Numbered from the stretch's first letter, positions 42,022 through 50,866 are shown. The stretch: DNA of 64,000 nt from Sphingomonas sp. IC081 (GCF_006874585.1 NZ_CP029762.1:733422-797421); one strand, 5' to 3'. Notes: a model not told the origin generated them from the letters alone. Program-made: numbers and translations.

Positions 42022-42915
42022 TCAGGTGCGGTACCGCAGCGCGTCGATCAGGAGCGCAAAGGCAGGCTTCGGCTGCCTGCGGCTGGGGTAATAGAGGTGG
42101 TAACCTGGGAACGGGTCGCACCATTCGTCCAGCACGCGCTCCAGCCTTCCCTCGGCAATGTGCTGTGCCACATAGTCCTCGGGCACGAAGGCGAGCCCGA
42201 ACCCGTCGATCGCGGCATCGATGATGACTTCGACATTGTTCGAGGTGAATTGCCCCTCCACCCGCACGTTGAGTTCGCGGCCGCCCTTCTCCAGTTCCCA
42301 GGCATACAATCCGCCAGCGGTCGTCAGGCGCAAGTTGATGCAGCGATGCGCGGCAAGATCCTGCGGTGCATGCGGGATGCCATGGCCGCGCAAATAGCCG
42401 GGCGCGGCCACGGCGGCCATGCGCAGTTCGGGGCCGATCGGCACCGCGATCATGTCCCGTGCGACCTGTTCGCCAAGGCGTACGCCAGCGTCGAACTTGT
42501 CCGCCACAATGTCGCGCAGCCCGGAATCCACACTCAGTTCGATTTCCACCTCCGGATAGTCCTGCATGAGCCGGGCGACGACCGGCCAGAGCACGGTGCG
42601 GGTGGCATGGAGCGGCGCAGTGATGCGGATCAGGCCCGCCGGTTTCTCACGCAGTTCGCCCAGCATATCGAGATGATCCTCGATCTGCGCAAAAGCCGGG
42701 ATGAGGCCGCCCAGCAGCCGTTCGCCGACATCCGTGGGCGAGACACTGCGCGTCGTGCGCGAAAGCAGGCGCACGCCGAGCCGTGCCTCCAGCCGGCGGA
42801 TCTTGTGGCTCAGCGCGGATTGCGAGATCCCCATCTTGGCCGCCGCGCGGGTGAAGCTGCGCTCCTCCGCAATGGCGATGAAGGCGTGAAGGTCGTTCAG
42901 TTCGTCGCGCTGCAT
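42022..42915 (-). CDS. LysR-family regulator
   Basis: A 297-aa regulator of the CrgA/DsdC-like group often found beside aldo/keto reductases (HTH: LHAFIAIAEERSFTRAAAKMGISQSALSHKIRRLEARLGVRLLSRTTRSVSPT). The effector domain begins GLIRITAPLHATRTVLWPVV. Divergent from the aldo/keto reductase and cupin, which it probably controls. A TTGAT-N10-ATCAA inverted repeat lies 13 bp upstream of its ATG. Confidence 0.87.
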   Translation of the reverse strand: MQRDELNDLHAFIAIAEERSFTRAAAKMGISQSALSHKIRRLEARLGVRLLSRTTRSVSPTDVGERLLGGLIPAFAQIEDHLDMLGELREKPAGLIRITAPLHATRTVLWPVVARLMQDYPEVEIELSVDSGLRDIVADKFDAGVRLGEQVARDMIAVPIGPELRMAAVAAPGYLRGHGIPHAPQDLAAHRCINLRLTTAGGLYAWELEKGGRELNVRVEGQFTSNNVEVIIDAAIDGFGLAFVPEDYVAQHIAEGRLERVLDEWCDPFPGYHLYYPSRRQPKPAFALLIDALRYRT

Positions 42916-42927
42916 TGATGACTCATG

Positions 42928-42947
42928 TTGATAGCCGCATGCATCAA
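42928..42947. promoter_or_regulatory. Inverted repeat, putative LysR box
   Basis: TTGAT and ATCAA are separated by ten bases, in the divergent spacer between the LysR and aldo/keto reductase genes and close to the regulator start. The geometry fits LysR-type binding sites; the function is inferred. Confidence 0.55.
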
Positions 42948-43060
42948 TGATGTACTAATCACACAGACGCGCGCAACCTATCTTCAGGTTCAGCCCAAAG
43001 CCCAGGCCCGAACAATGTTCAAAGCCACGAACTCGGCGGGCATGTAACCAGGAGTTATCC

Positions 43061-44044
43061 ATGCAGAAGCGCAAACTCGGTAAGAGCGGCCTCGAAGTCT
43101 CGGCCATCGGCCTTGGATGTATGGGGCTGAGCTACGGCTACGGCCCACCGGTCTCGGAAAGCGACGGTATCGCGCTGATCCGCGTGGCCTTCGACCAGGG
43201 GGTGACGTTCTTCGACACCGCCGAAGCCTATGGCCCTTATGCCAACGAGGAACTGCTCGGCAAGGCGCTTGCCGACGTGCGCGACGAAGTGGTGATCGCC
43301 ACCAAGTTCGGCTTTTCCGGGGGCAAGCCGATGGACGGACTGGACAGCCGCCCCGAAACGATCCGCGCCATGACTGAAGCCTCGCTCCGCCGTCTCGGCA
43401 CTGATCATATAGACCTGCTCTACCAGCACCGCGTCGATCCTGCCGTCCCGGTCGAGGAAGTTGCCGGCACTGTGCGCGACCTTATTGCCGAGGGCAAAGT
43501 GCGCCACTTCGGCATGTCCGAGGCAGGCGCGGAATCGCTGCGCCGTGCCCATGCAGTGCAACCGGTTGCCGCGCTGCAGAGCGAATACTCGCTGTGGTGG
43601 CGCGAGCCCGAGGCGGAGATCCTGCCGCTATGTGAGGAACTCGGTATCGGTTTTGTCCCGTTCAGTCCGCTCGGCAAGGGTTTCCTGACCGGCGCCATCA
43701 CTGCCGAGACGACCTTCGGCGGCGACGACTTCCGCAATGTCGTGCCGCGTTTCGAAGAGGAGAACCGCAAGGCCAACGAAGCGCTCGTCTTCCGGCTCAA
43801 GGACATCGCCGAGGCACGCGGCGCCACCCCGGCGCAAATCGCAATTGCCTGGCTGCTCGCCGGCAAGCCGTGGATCGTGCCGATTCCGGGCACCACCAAG
43901 CGGCATCGCCTGACCGAAAACCTCGGCGCAGCCGCCATCACCCTCTCCCCTGCGGACCTTGCCGAAATCGAGGAAGCGCTCGCCGCCTTCCCGGCGCAAG
44001 GTGCGCGCTATCCCGCCTCGATCGCCGGCCGCGTCGGCCGCTGA
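43061..44044 (+). CDS. Aldo/keto reductase (AKR13-like)
   Basis: A 327-aa TIM-barrel NADPH-dependent reductase with the catalytic tetrad visible: Asp and Tyr in FFDTAEAYG, Lys in VIATKFGFSGG and His in LLYQHRVDP. The cofactor phosphate-binding end IPGTTKRHRLTENLGAA is also present. It reduces aldehydes or ketones in the cytoplasm. AGGAG precedes ATG 43061. It is followed 26 bp later by the cupin gene; the pair is divergent from a LysR regulator, a frequent arrangement for carbonyl detoxification. Confidence 0.92.
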   Translation: MQKRKLGKSGLEVSAIGLGCMGLSYGYGPPVSESDGIALIRVAFDQGVTFFDTAEAYGPYANEELLGKALADVRDEVVIATKFGFSGGKPMDGLDSRPETIRAMTEASLRRLGTDHIDLLYQHRVDPAVPVEEVAGTVRDLIAEGKVRHFGMSEAGAESLRRAHAVQPVAALQSEYSLWWREPEAEILPLCEELGIGFVPFSPLGKGFLTGAITAETTFGGDDFRNVVPRFEEENRKANEALVFRLKDIAEARGATPAQIAIAWLLAGKPWIVPIPGTTKRHRLTENLGAAAITLSPADLAEIEEALAAFPAQGARYPASIAGRVGR

Positions 44045-44070
44045 TCCAGACGTCCGAAGGACATCCTCGT

Positions 44071-44481
44071 ATGAAACTCATCCGCAACGGTAGTCAGCCC
44101 TCGATCAAGGGGCCCGCCGACTGGTTCACCGGCAACGTGCGCATCGATTCCCCGTTCCAAGGCGAGCCCCCCGCGCGCGCCGGCGGCGCCATCGTAACCT
44201 TCGAGCCCGGCGCTCGCACCGCCTGGCACACCCACCCGCTTGGCCAGACGCTGATCGTCACATCGGGCTGCGGCTGGACCCAGTGCGAAGGCGAAGCCAT
44301 CGTCGAGATTCGCGCCGGTGACGTGATCTGGTGCCCGCCCGGCCACAGGCACTGGCACGGCGCCACGCCGACTACCGCCATGACCCACGTCGCCATTGCC
44401 GAGATGCTCGACGGACGTGCCGTCGACTGGCTGGAACAGGTCAGCGACGACGACTATCTGGCCGGACCGCCGACGGGCTGA
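44071..44481 (+). CDS. Mn-cupin, hydroxynitrile-lyase-like (GtHNL group)
   Basis: A 136-aa single-domain cupin very similar in layout to the Granulicella cupin (R)-hydroxynitrile lyase. The metal ligands His53, His55 (AWHTHPLGQ), Gln59 and His94 (RHWHG) fall at the same positions as in that enzyme. Ala40 and Val42, which line its pocket, are also the same, and His96 and His106 are present. GtHNL-type cupins add or remove cyanide from aldehydes in vitro, but the natural function of the family is unknown. Being next to an aldo/keto reductase, it may work on reactive carbonyls. ATG 44071 is chosen because the family start MKLIRNGSQPSIKGPADWFTG begins there. Confidence 0.85.
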   Translation: MKLIRNGSQPSIKGPADWFTGNVRIDSPFQGEPPARAGGAIVTFEPGARTAWHTHPLGQTLIVTSGCGWTQCEGEAIVEIRAGDVIWCPPGHRHWHGATPTTAMTHVAIAEMLDGRAVDWLEQVSDDDYLAGPPTG

Positions 44482-44523
44482 CCGCCCAGGTTCCTAATCT
44501 GGCGCTGAAGCAGGCGTTGCCGG

Positions 44524-45000
44524 TCAGGACCTGATCGGCAACGCCTGCTCGTCCTTGATCGTCTCCATCGAGATGTAGGCGGAAACGTCGTTCAGATCGA
44601 GCCGTGCGATCAGGCGCTTGTAGACCGCGTCGTAGTGCGCGACGTCCCTGACCACGACCTTGAGAAGATAGTCGAAGTTGCCCGCCAGCCGGTGGCATTC
44701 GAGCACTTCGGGAATACTCGCCACGGTCGCACGGAAACACTCCAGCCAATCCCCGGAATGACGGGCGCGGATGATCACGTAAACGGTGCCGCGCAAGTCC
44801 AGCAGCGGCCGGTCGAGCACGGCGACGGTGCGACGGATGTAGCCATCGTCGCGCAGCCGGGCGATGCGCCGAGAACAGGCCGAGGGCGAAATGTTGACCC
44901 GTTCGGCAATGGCATGGACCGGCATGTCCGCACCGCTCTGGAGCATCTCGAGAATGCGATAGTCACGGTCGTCGAGCATGAGGACAGTCCACGGATTCAT
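44524..45000 (-). CDS. Lrp/AsnC-family regulator
   Basis: A 158-aa regulator: HTH (DDRDYRILEMLQSGADMPVHAIAERVNISPSACSRRIARLRDDGYIRRTVAVLD) followed by the RAM amino-acid-binding domain (VYVIIRARHSGDWLECFRATVASIPEVLECHRLAGNFDYLLKVVVRD). The start is ATG 45000 or ATG 44979. Divergent from a PLP-dependent cysteine-type enzyme. Lrp-like proteins beside such enzymes often activate cysteine desulfhydration in response to cysteine; that role here is inferred. Confidence 0.87.
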   Translation of the reverse strand: MNPWTVLMLDDRDYRILEMLQSGADMPVHAIAERVNISPSACSRRIARLRDDGYIRRTVAVLDRPLLDLRGTVYVIIRARHSGDWLECFRATVASIPEVLECHRLAGNFDYLLKVVVRDVAHYDAVYKRLIARLDLNDVSAYISMETIKDEQALPIRS

Positions 45001-45030
45001 CACGGAATCCCACTCCAATGCACAATTAAC

Positions 45031-45086
45031 GCGCAAAAGTCAAAAATACCGCATCACACGGAAGCCAATTCGCCTATTTTGCGCAA
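45031..45086. promoter_or_regulatory. Inverted GCGCAAAA pair in the Lrp divergent promoter
   Basis: GCGCAAAA (about 45031) and TTTTGCGC (about 45077) face each other in the AT-rich spacer between the lrp-like gene and the PLP enzyme gene. They could be paired Lrp sites. Evidence is limited to position and symmetry. Confidence 0.35.
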
Positions 45087-45147
45087 ACTTCGCACACATT
45101 TTCCACGCCAAGCGCACTAAAGTCAGCGCAGACGAGGAGTAGCGCGC

Positions 45148-46266
45148 ATGGCACAGGACATCGAATACGCGGCGGAGCAGGACCACACTGTCCGGGAATG
45201 GCAGACACAGGCCATCGCCCACCTGCGCGCCGAGCAGGCGAGCGCACCCGAAACACCGCTAATCGAGTTGCCGCTCACCGATGCACCGGGTATCCGCCTG
45301 TTTCTCAAGGATGAATCAGCCCATGCCAGCGGCAGCCTGAAGCACCGGCTGGCCCGCTCGCTGTTTCTCCACGCGCTCTGCAATGGCCGCATCAGCCCCG
45401 ACACGCTGATCGTCGAGGCATCCTCGGGATCGACTGCGGTTTCTGCGGCGTGGTTCGCGCGGCTGCTCGGCCTGCCCTTCCTCGCCGTCGTGCCCGCCTG
45501 CACCGCGCGCGAGAAGATCGTGCAGATCGAGGCGCTGGGCGGCACATGCCGGGAAGTGGCCGATCCCCGCACGATCCAGTCCGAAGCTGCCCGGATCGCC
45601 AGCGAATGCGGGGGCTATCACCTCGACCAGTTCACCCTCGCCGAACGGGCCACCGACTACCGCGCCAGCGGCAACATCGCGCAGGCCATCTTTGCACAGA
45701 TGGCCCAAGTGCCGGGCGGCCTGCCGCGCTGGATCGTCTGCGGCGCGGGCACCGGCGGTACCGCCACCACGCTTGGACGCCACATCCGCTACATGGGCCA
45801 TTCCGCCCACCTTGCCGTGGCCGATCCCGAGGCGTCGGTGTTCCATCGCCACTTCGCCGACCGTTCGGTCTGCCGCGTCGAAGGCGCGCTGTCCTGCGTC
45901 GAGGGGATCGGCCGCGCCAAGGTGGAACTCTCGTTCACACCTGAAGTCATCGACCGCATGGTGGTTGTGCGCGACGGCGCCGGAATGGCCGCAGCGCATC
46001 ATCTGAGCGCGCTGCTGGGGCGGAGCTGCGGCCCCTCGACCGGCGTCAACCTTCACGCCTGCATGGAGATCGTCGCCGAGATGGCAGCACGCGGTGAAAC
46101 CGGCAATCTGGTGACGATCCTGTGCGATTCCGGCGAACGATACCGTTCGACCTGCCACGATCCGCAATGGTGCGAGGCGAGGGGCTTCACCCCTGCCGAT
46201 GCCCATCCCGGGCTCGGCCACTTCCTGCCGCTGATGCCGGATCTTGCACGGCGGGCGGCCGCCTGA
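45148..46266 (+). CDS. PLP-dependent cysteine synthase/desulfhydrase-family protein
   Basis: A 372-aa fold-type II PLP enzyme. The PLP lysine is K65 in SGSLKHRLARSLF, the substrate loop reads EASSGSTAVSAAWFARLLGLPF and the phosphate-binding loop is GAGTGGTATTLGRH. The SGSLKHR rather than S-x-K-DR start and the C-terminal GNLVTILCDSGERYRSTCHDPQWCEARGF resemble the Cds1-type L-cysteine desulfhydrases, which release sulfide, pyruvate and ammonia from cysteine. Divergent from an Lrp/AsnC regulator. GAGGAG precedes the ATG. Assignment to desulfhydrase rather than synthase is inference from family resemblance and context. Confidence 0.82.
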   Translation: MAQDIEYAAEQDHTVREWQTQAIAHLRAEQASAPETPLIELPLTDAPGIRLFLKDESAHASGSLKHRLARSLFLHALCNGRISPDTLIVEASSGSTAVSAAWFARLLGLPFLAVVPACTAREKIVQIEALGGTCREVADPRTIQSEAARIASECGGYHLDQFTLAERATDYRASGNIAQAIFAQMAQVPGGLPRWIVCGAGTGGTATTLGRHIRYMGHSAHLAVADPEASVFHRHFADRSVCRVEGALSCVEGIGRAKVELSFTPEVIDRMVVVRDGAGMAAAHHLSALLGRSCGPSTGVNLHACMEIVAEMAARGETGNLVTILCDSGERYRSTCHDPQWCEARGFTPADAHPGLGHFLPLMPDLARRAAA

Positions 46267-46328
46267 CTTTTTCCGAAGCGAAAGCGCGCCGGCACCGGCT
46301 AGTCCCGGCCGCCGGCACGCTGCTCGCC

Positions 46329-47654
46329 TCAATGCATCTGCAGAACGATCACTTCGCTGCTGGCCGGATCGGTGCGCTTGCGTAGCTTACGCACGTCCTT
46401 GGCCGAAACCGTGCCGCCGGTATTACCCCAGGAACTGCGGACGTAGCTCAAAACATCGGCGATCTGCTGATCGGACAGCTGGTTGCGGAAGGGCGGCATC
46501 CGGTAGGCATCGGGAACGCCCTGCGCGACGACGCGCGCCGACCCGTTCAGCACGGCATTGATGCCCGAGGCCGCGCCCTCGCTCGCCAGCGAGGAGGCGG
46601 AACCGGCCAGCGGCGGAATCCACTGCCCCTGCCCGCGCCCGTCGACGCCGTGGCAGAAGCTGCACTTGGCGAGATAGGTCTGCGCGCCCGCGCGGTTGTC
46701 CCCCGCGGCCGCACTGTAGCTCCAGGCCGCGCCGTCCTTGCCGGGATTGCCCGGAAGGGACTTCAGGTAATGCGCGATGGCCCGCAGATCCTCGTCCGGC
46801 ATGAACTGCAGCGAGTTGTTGAAGGCCTCAGTCATCGAGCCGAACACCACCGCGTGGCGATTGCGCCCGGTCTTCAGGAACTGGTGCAGTTCCTCCTCGC
46901 TCCAGCGGCCGAGGCCGGTATTGCTGTCGCCGCGCAGGCTCGGTGCGTACCAGCCGTCCAGCAGCCCACCCGATAGGTAGAGACGGCTGCCTTCGTGATA
47001 GGCCTTCTCGTTCATCGCCAGCCCGCGCGGGGTGTGGCAGCTGCCGCAGTGTCCGGCACCCTGCACCAGATAGGCTCCCCGGTTCCACAGGGCATCCTTG
47101 TCCTTGCGCGCCTCGAACGTGGCCGAAGGCGCGAAGACCCCGCTCCACAGTGCCAGCGGCCAGCGCATGCTCAGCGGCCAGGGGATCTCGCTGTCACGGT
47201 TGGGCTGCCGCGCGGCCGGCACCCCGGCCATGAAGAAGGCATAGAGCGCCTTCACATCGCCATCGGTGAGCTTGACGTAGGAGGGATAGGGCATCGCCGG
47301 ATAGAGCCGGTGGCCGTCCGCCGCGACGCCCGCGCGCAGCGCGCGGTCGAAATCGGCGAGGGTGTATTGGCCGATGCCGGCCTGCTTGTCCGGCGTGATG
47401 TTTGTGGCAAAGATCGAGCCGAGCGGCGTCGCCATCTCCAGCCCGCCACTGAACGCAGGCTTGTCCGGCAGGCCGTGGCAAGCCACACAATCCGCCGCGC
47501 GGGCGAGTTGTTCGCCCTGCCTGACCAGCGCCGGAGTGAAGGCGGGTGCGGCCACACCGTCGAACGGCGAAGCCGGGGTGCGGTTCACATACCAGGCCGT
47601 CGCGGCTGCCACGACGGCAAGCGCGGGCAGCAGGATCTTGTATCGTGTCTTCAA
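46329..47654 (-). CDS. Triheme cytochrome c, membrane-anchored electron acceptor subunit
   Basis: A 441-aa protein with an N-terminal membrane anchor/signal (ILLPALAVVAAATAWYV) and three heme-c sites: C56-x-x-C59-H60, C203-x-x-C206-H207 and C331-x-x-C334-H335. It resembles the cytochrome subunit of membrane-bound alcohol and aldehyde dehydrogenases and would pass electrons from the molybdenum enzyme to the respiratory chain. The start is TTG 47654 with GGAGAGG upstream. It lies 12 bp after the molybdopterin subunit gene, completing a three-gene operon. Confidence 0.92.
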   Translation of the reverse strand: MKTRYKILLPALAVVAAATAWYVNRTPASPFDGVAAPAFTPALVRQGEQLARAADCVACHGLPDKPAFSGGLEMATPLGSIFATNITPDKQAGIGQYTLADFDRALRAGVAADGHRLYPAMPYPSYVKLTDGDVKALYAFFMAGVPAARQPNRDSEIPWPLSMRWPLALWSGVFAPSATFEARKDKDALWNRGAYLVQGAGHCGSCHTPRGLAMNEKAYHEGSRLYLSGGLLDGWYAPSLRGDSNTGLGRWSEEELHQFLKTGRNRHAVVFGSMTEAFNNSLQFMPDEDLRAIAHYLKSLPGNPGKDGAAWSYSAAAGDNRAGAQTYLAKCSFCHGVDGRGQGQWIPPLAGSASSLASEGAASGINAVLNGSARVVAQGVPDAYRMPPFRNQLSDQQIADVLSYVRSSWGNTGGTVSAKDVRKLRKRTDPASSEVIVLQMH

Positions 47655-47666
47655 CGCCGCCTCTCC

Positions 47667-49934
47667 TTACGCCGCATCGAAGCTGTGGCGGGACAGCGGC
47701 ATGCTGCGCACGCGCCGTCCGGTCAGCGCCGAGACCGCATTGGCAACCGCCGGCGGCACCGCAGGCAACGGCGGCTCACCGATGCCGCCCATCTTTGCAC
47801 CGCTCTCGACGATCTTCACATGCACGCGCGCCATGCGGTCGGGCGGCAGGATCGGGTAGAGATCGTAGTTGCGCGCGGTCGGCATGCCGTTTTCGTAGAC
47901 GGTCTCCTCGAGCAGTACTTGCGAGAGCCCGAGGGTAACGGCCGAATTGACCTGCGCCTCGACGATGGCCGGATTGACAATGCTGCCCGGATCGATCGCT
48001 TCCCAGACATCGTGGACCATGACCTGGCCCTTGACGATCGAGACTTCGGCAATCGCCGCCGCCTCGGTCCCGAACGGCGAGGCCATGGCGATGCCTCGCG
48101 CCCGCCGGCTACCGTCCGCCGCCGTGAAGGGACCCCGCTTCCAACCGCCCGACAGTTCCGCGACGGCATGGAGCAGGTTGGTCAGTCGCGCATTGCCTTC
48201 CAGCAGCGCAAGGCGCAATTCATAGGGGTCCTGCCCGCCCTTGTCGGCCATTTCGTCAAGGAAGCACTCGTAGAAGAAGTCGTTCATCGAATTGCCGACC
48301 GAGCGCCAGTAGGCGAGCGTCGTCGGGTTCTTGACGAAAAGCTGGGCGATCCGCTTGTCGGGTATCGCGTAAGCCTTCTTGGTGATGCCTTCCAGCGCGG
48401 AATCGTCCAGTTCGGCGCTGCGCTTGTTGGCAATGCCCTCGCTCGGCCCTTCGGTCACGCTGACCGCTTCCAGCGCCACCGGACGGCCCTTGTCGTCGAG
48501 CCCGCCGCGGAACCGCACGACCGCCATCGGCCGCAGCGGATCGCGCAGGAATTCCTCCTCGCGGCTCCAGATCAGCTTGACCGGACGGCCCACCGCCTTG
48601 GCCAACTGGATCGCCTGCGGATAGGGGTTGCCGCCGGGATAGAGGAAATGGCGGCCGAAGAACCCGCCCAGCAGCGGGCTGTGGATCTTGACCTGTTCGG
48701 GCGCAAGCCCGGCAAACTTGGCCACTTCCGCCTGGAACATCTCCGGCGCCTGGTTGGGCATCCACAGTTCCAGCGAACCGTCCGGGTTGAAACTGGCCAG
48801 CGCCGAGGGCGGCTCCAACTGGGCATGGTGGACGTACTGGCTGCGATAAGTCGCCTCGACCACAGTGGCAGCGCCGGACAGCGCCTTGGCCGCGTCCCCG
48901 CTGATTTCCGCGTCCTGCCCATTGCCCTTTTCATTGGCGAGACGCTCGGCAAAGGCCTCGGTCGAAAAGTCGGCGGGCATGTATCGGACATCGGTGTCCT
49001 TGCCCGGATCCTGCCACTCCACCCGCAGCGCCTCGGCCGCACGCTTGGCGTGCCACCAGCGCTCGGCAACGACGGCCACGGCCCCGCCGATACGGTGTAC
49101 CGAATGGACCCCGCGCATGGCCGCGACTTCCTCCTCGTTGGCGATGCCCGCCACTGTCAGGCCCAGGCGCGGCGCATGCTGGACAGCTGCGTGGAGCATG
49201 CCCTCGACCTTGCAGTCGATCGCGTAGATCGCCTTGCCGGTGGCCTTGTCGTGCATATCGAGCCGCGCGACCGGCTTGCCGATCCAGCGGAACGTGGCCG
49301 GGTCCTTGAGCTTGACGATCGCGGGATCCGGCACCGCGAGGTCGAGCGCGCCGCCCGCCAGTTCGCCATAGGCCAGCGAACGCCCGGAACCGGCATGGAG
49401 CACCCGCCCGGGCTCGGTGGTGAGTTCGGCCGCGGCCACGCCCAGCCGGTGCGCCGCCGCCTCAAGCAGCATCATGCGCGCGCTGGCGCCGAGCCGCCGC
49501 ATCGTCTCGTAAGTCAGGCGCACCGACATGCTGCCGCCGGTGATGCGCATGCCCCCGTCCATGACCTGGAACACCTTGCCCGCAGGCGCCGCCTCGACCA
49601 CGAAGCGTGCCGGGTCCATGTCCAGTTCTTCGCCGACGATCTGCGCCATCGCGGTGAAAACGCCTTGCCCGCCTTCCATGAACGGGCTGAGGAATCGCAC
49701 GGTGTTGTCGGGGCGGATTTCAAGGAACGCGGGGACGCGCACCGGAATCGGCGCAGGGGCTGCGGCCTGCGCGCGGGCAGTGCCCACAGGCAGGCCGAAA
49801 CCGATCACCAGCGCGCCGCTCGCAGCACCGGCCGTGCCCAGCAGCACGCCCCGGCGCGAGATGTTGACCGGATCCTGCGCCACGAAGCGAGCCTCGCTAT
49901 CGGTTACGGTATCGCTGTCGAGGAGAGTGGCCAT
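47667..49934 (-). CDS. Molybdopterin-binding aldehyde oxidase/IorB-type large subunit
   Basis: A 755-aa xanthine-dehydrogenase-family Mo subunit of the IorB type, with an N-terminal Tat signal (NISRRGVLLGTAGAASGALVIGFGLPVG) instead of the cytosolic form. The Mo-pterin regions include FMEGGQGVFTAMAQIVGEELDMDP, LLGGFFGRHFLYPGG, and the C-terminal GGIGEPPLPAVPPAVANAVSALTGRRVRSMPLS with the catalytic-Glu motif GEPPLP. ATG 49934 shares one base with the stop of the upstream 2Fe-2S gene. With that subunit and the triheme cytochrome it forms a periplasmic hydroxylase for aldehydes or N-heterocycles. The substrate is unknown. Confidence 0.92.
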   Translation of the reverse strand: MATLLDSDTVTDSEARFVAQDPVNISRRGVLLGTAGAASGALVIGFGLPVGTARAQAAAPAPIPVRVPAFLEIRPDNTVRFLSPFMEGGQGVFTAMAQIVGEELDMDPARFVVEAAPAGKVFQVMDGGMRITGGSMSVRLTYETMRRLGASARMMLLEAAAHRLGVAAAELTTEPGRVLHAGSGRSLAYGELAGGALDLAVPDPAIVKLKDPATFRWIGKPVARLDMHDKATGKAIYAIDCKVEGMLHAAVQHAPRLGLTVAGIANEEEVAAMRGVHSVHRIGGAVAVVAERWWHAKRAAEALRVEWQDPGKDTDVRYMPADFSTEAFAERLANEKGNGQDAEISGDAAKALSGAATVVEATYRSQYVHHAQLEPPSALASFNPDGSLELWMPNQAPEMFQAEVAKFAGLAPEQVKIHSPLLGGFFGRHFLYPGGNPYPQAIQLAKAVGRPVKLIWSREEEFLRDPLRPMAVVRFRGGLDDKGRPVALEAVSVTEGPSEGIANKRSAELDDSALEGITKKAYAIPDKRIAQLFVKNPTTLAYWRSVGNSMNDFFYECFLDEMADKGGQDPYELRLALLEGNARLTNLLHAVAELSGGWKRGPFTAADGSRRARGIAMASPFGTEAAAIAEVSIVKGQVMVHDVWEAIDPGSIVNPAIVEAQVNSAVTLGLSQVLLEETVYENGMPTARNYDLYPILPPDRMARVHVKIVESGAKMGGIGEPPLPAVPPAVANAVSALTGRRVRSMPLSRHSFDAA

Positions 49935-50563
49935 CACGCGTCCTCCTGTCCATCCGCGGCGCCTTGCCCGGTCTCGCCTGCCTTGCCGCGCCGGGTCAGC
50001 AGATAGGCCGAGCCCGCGACAACCGCAGCGCCGCCTGCCACGGCGGCAGCCACTGTCGCGGTCGACGGCCCCTCACCGCCTTGCGCCCCGTCTGCAGGCA
50101 CGGCGGCAGCGGTGTCGGAAAGCCCGGCAAGATCGGTCAGCGCCGCATGGATGGCGTTGTAGGTGCCGCAGCGGCACAAGTTCACCATTGCCGCGCGGAC
50201 ATCCTCCTGGCTGGGCCTTGCCTTTTCCTTGAGCAGCGCCAGGGCGGCCATGACCTGGCCAGACTGGCAATAGCCGCACTGCGGCACCTGGTGCCGGACC
50301 CAGGCATCCACCACGCGCTTGCCAAGGCCATCTTGTTCCACCGCCTCGATCGTGGTCACGGCCTTGCCCGCCACGCTTTCCAGCGGCGTCACGCAGGAGC
50401 GGGTGATGACCCCGTCAACCAGCACCGAACAGGCGCCGCACTGGGCCAACCCGCAGCCGTATTTTGTACCCGTCATGCCGAGTTCGTCGCGCAGCACCCA
50501 AAGCAACGGCATGTCCGCCTCCGCCTCAAGCTCATGCGCCTGTCCGTTGACCTGGAGTTGCAT
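49934..50563 (-). CDS. Two-[2Fe-2S] iron-sulfur subunit (IorA-type) with C-terminal membrane segment
   Basis: A 209-aa protein. The plant-type ferredoxin domain holds Cys37, Cys42, Cys45 and Cys57; the helical domain holds Cys96, Cys99, Cys130 and Cys132 (CGYCQSGQ, then CRCGTYNAI). Typical IorA proteins end near residue 155. Here an Ala/Gly-rich extension with a hydrophobic stretch (about 170-195) and a charged tail follows, possibly a membrane anchor at the periplasmic face. The subunit relays electrons from the Mo centre to the cytochrome. It is the first gene of the operon. Confidence 0.92.
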   Translation of the reverse strand: MQLQVNGQAHELEAEADMPLLWVLRDELGMTGTKYGCGLAQCGACSVLVDGVITRSCVTPLESVAGKAVTTIEAVEQDGLGKRVVDAWVRHQVPQCGYCQSGQVMAALALLKEKARPSQEDVRAAMVNLCRCGTYNAIHAALTDLAGLSDTAAAVPADGAQGGEGPSTATVAAAVAGGAAVVAGSAYLLTRRGKAGETGQGAADGQEDA

Positions 50564-50847
50564 CGTGGTTCACCTGTCCGCCAATCGTGCGACCGCCAGC
50601 GAACATCATCCGCGCCGCGCCGGCGAAATAGACGTCACCCGTCGCCGATCGAAACGCGGATCTGGCCGATATTCGGGGCGATCCCTGTTGCACATTGTAT
50701 CGCGCGCGTTCGCTGCCAAGGCAATGCCGCCGCGATGTTTTTCGCTGCCGGACCGGACCGTTCCGTTCAACAGAACGATGAGCCCATCTCACCACCGCGC
50801 GGTATGGCGCTGATACCATTTATTACGGGTCCACCCATGGTGCCTTT
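50564..50847. promoter_or_regulatory. Divergent intergenic region, ior operon side
   Basis: Non-coding between the iron-sulfur subunit and the DUF2271 gene. It should hold the promoter of the ior operon, but no clear operator or hairpin is visible. Frames crossing it have no recognisable protein content. Confidence 0.4.
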
Positions 50848-50866
50848 ATTGCAAATGCTACGCAAT
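50848..50866 (+). promoter_or_regulatory. Fur-like box
   Basis: ATTGC-AAATGCTAC-GCAAT is an inverted repeat of five-base arms around nine bases. It resembles the TTGCAAAT-N-ATT-N-GCAA type of alphaproteobacterial Fur/Mur sites. It lies 140 bp upstream of the DUF2271 start. The DUF2271/DUF4198 pair is often found in iron-uptake operons, which fits, but binding is unproven. Confidence 0.4.

Noticed and set aside
46276..46326. GC-rich imperfect stem between the convergent PLP enzyme and cytochrome genes
   Set aside because: GCCGGC copies can pair, but the stem is short and interrupted, with no T-run, so it is not listed as a terminator.
46995..50006. Plus-strand open frame of about 1000 codons
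   Set aside because: It lies exactly antisense to the cytochrome, IorB and IorA genes, whose motifs are unmistakable. Its predicted protein is Arg/His/Gly-rich without any domain, as expected of antisense frames in high-GC DNA.
50532..50819. Minus-strand 95-codon frame upstream of iorA
   Set aside because: It overlaps the iorA start, has no ribosome-binding site and its composition is typical of non-coding GC-rich DNA.
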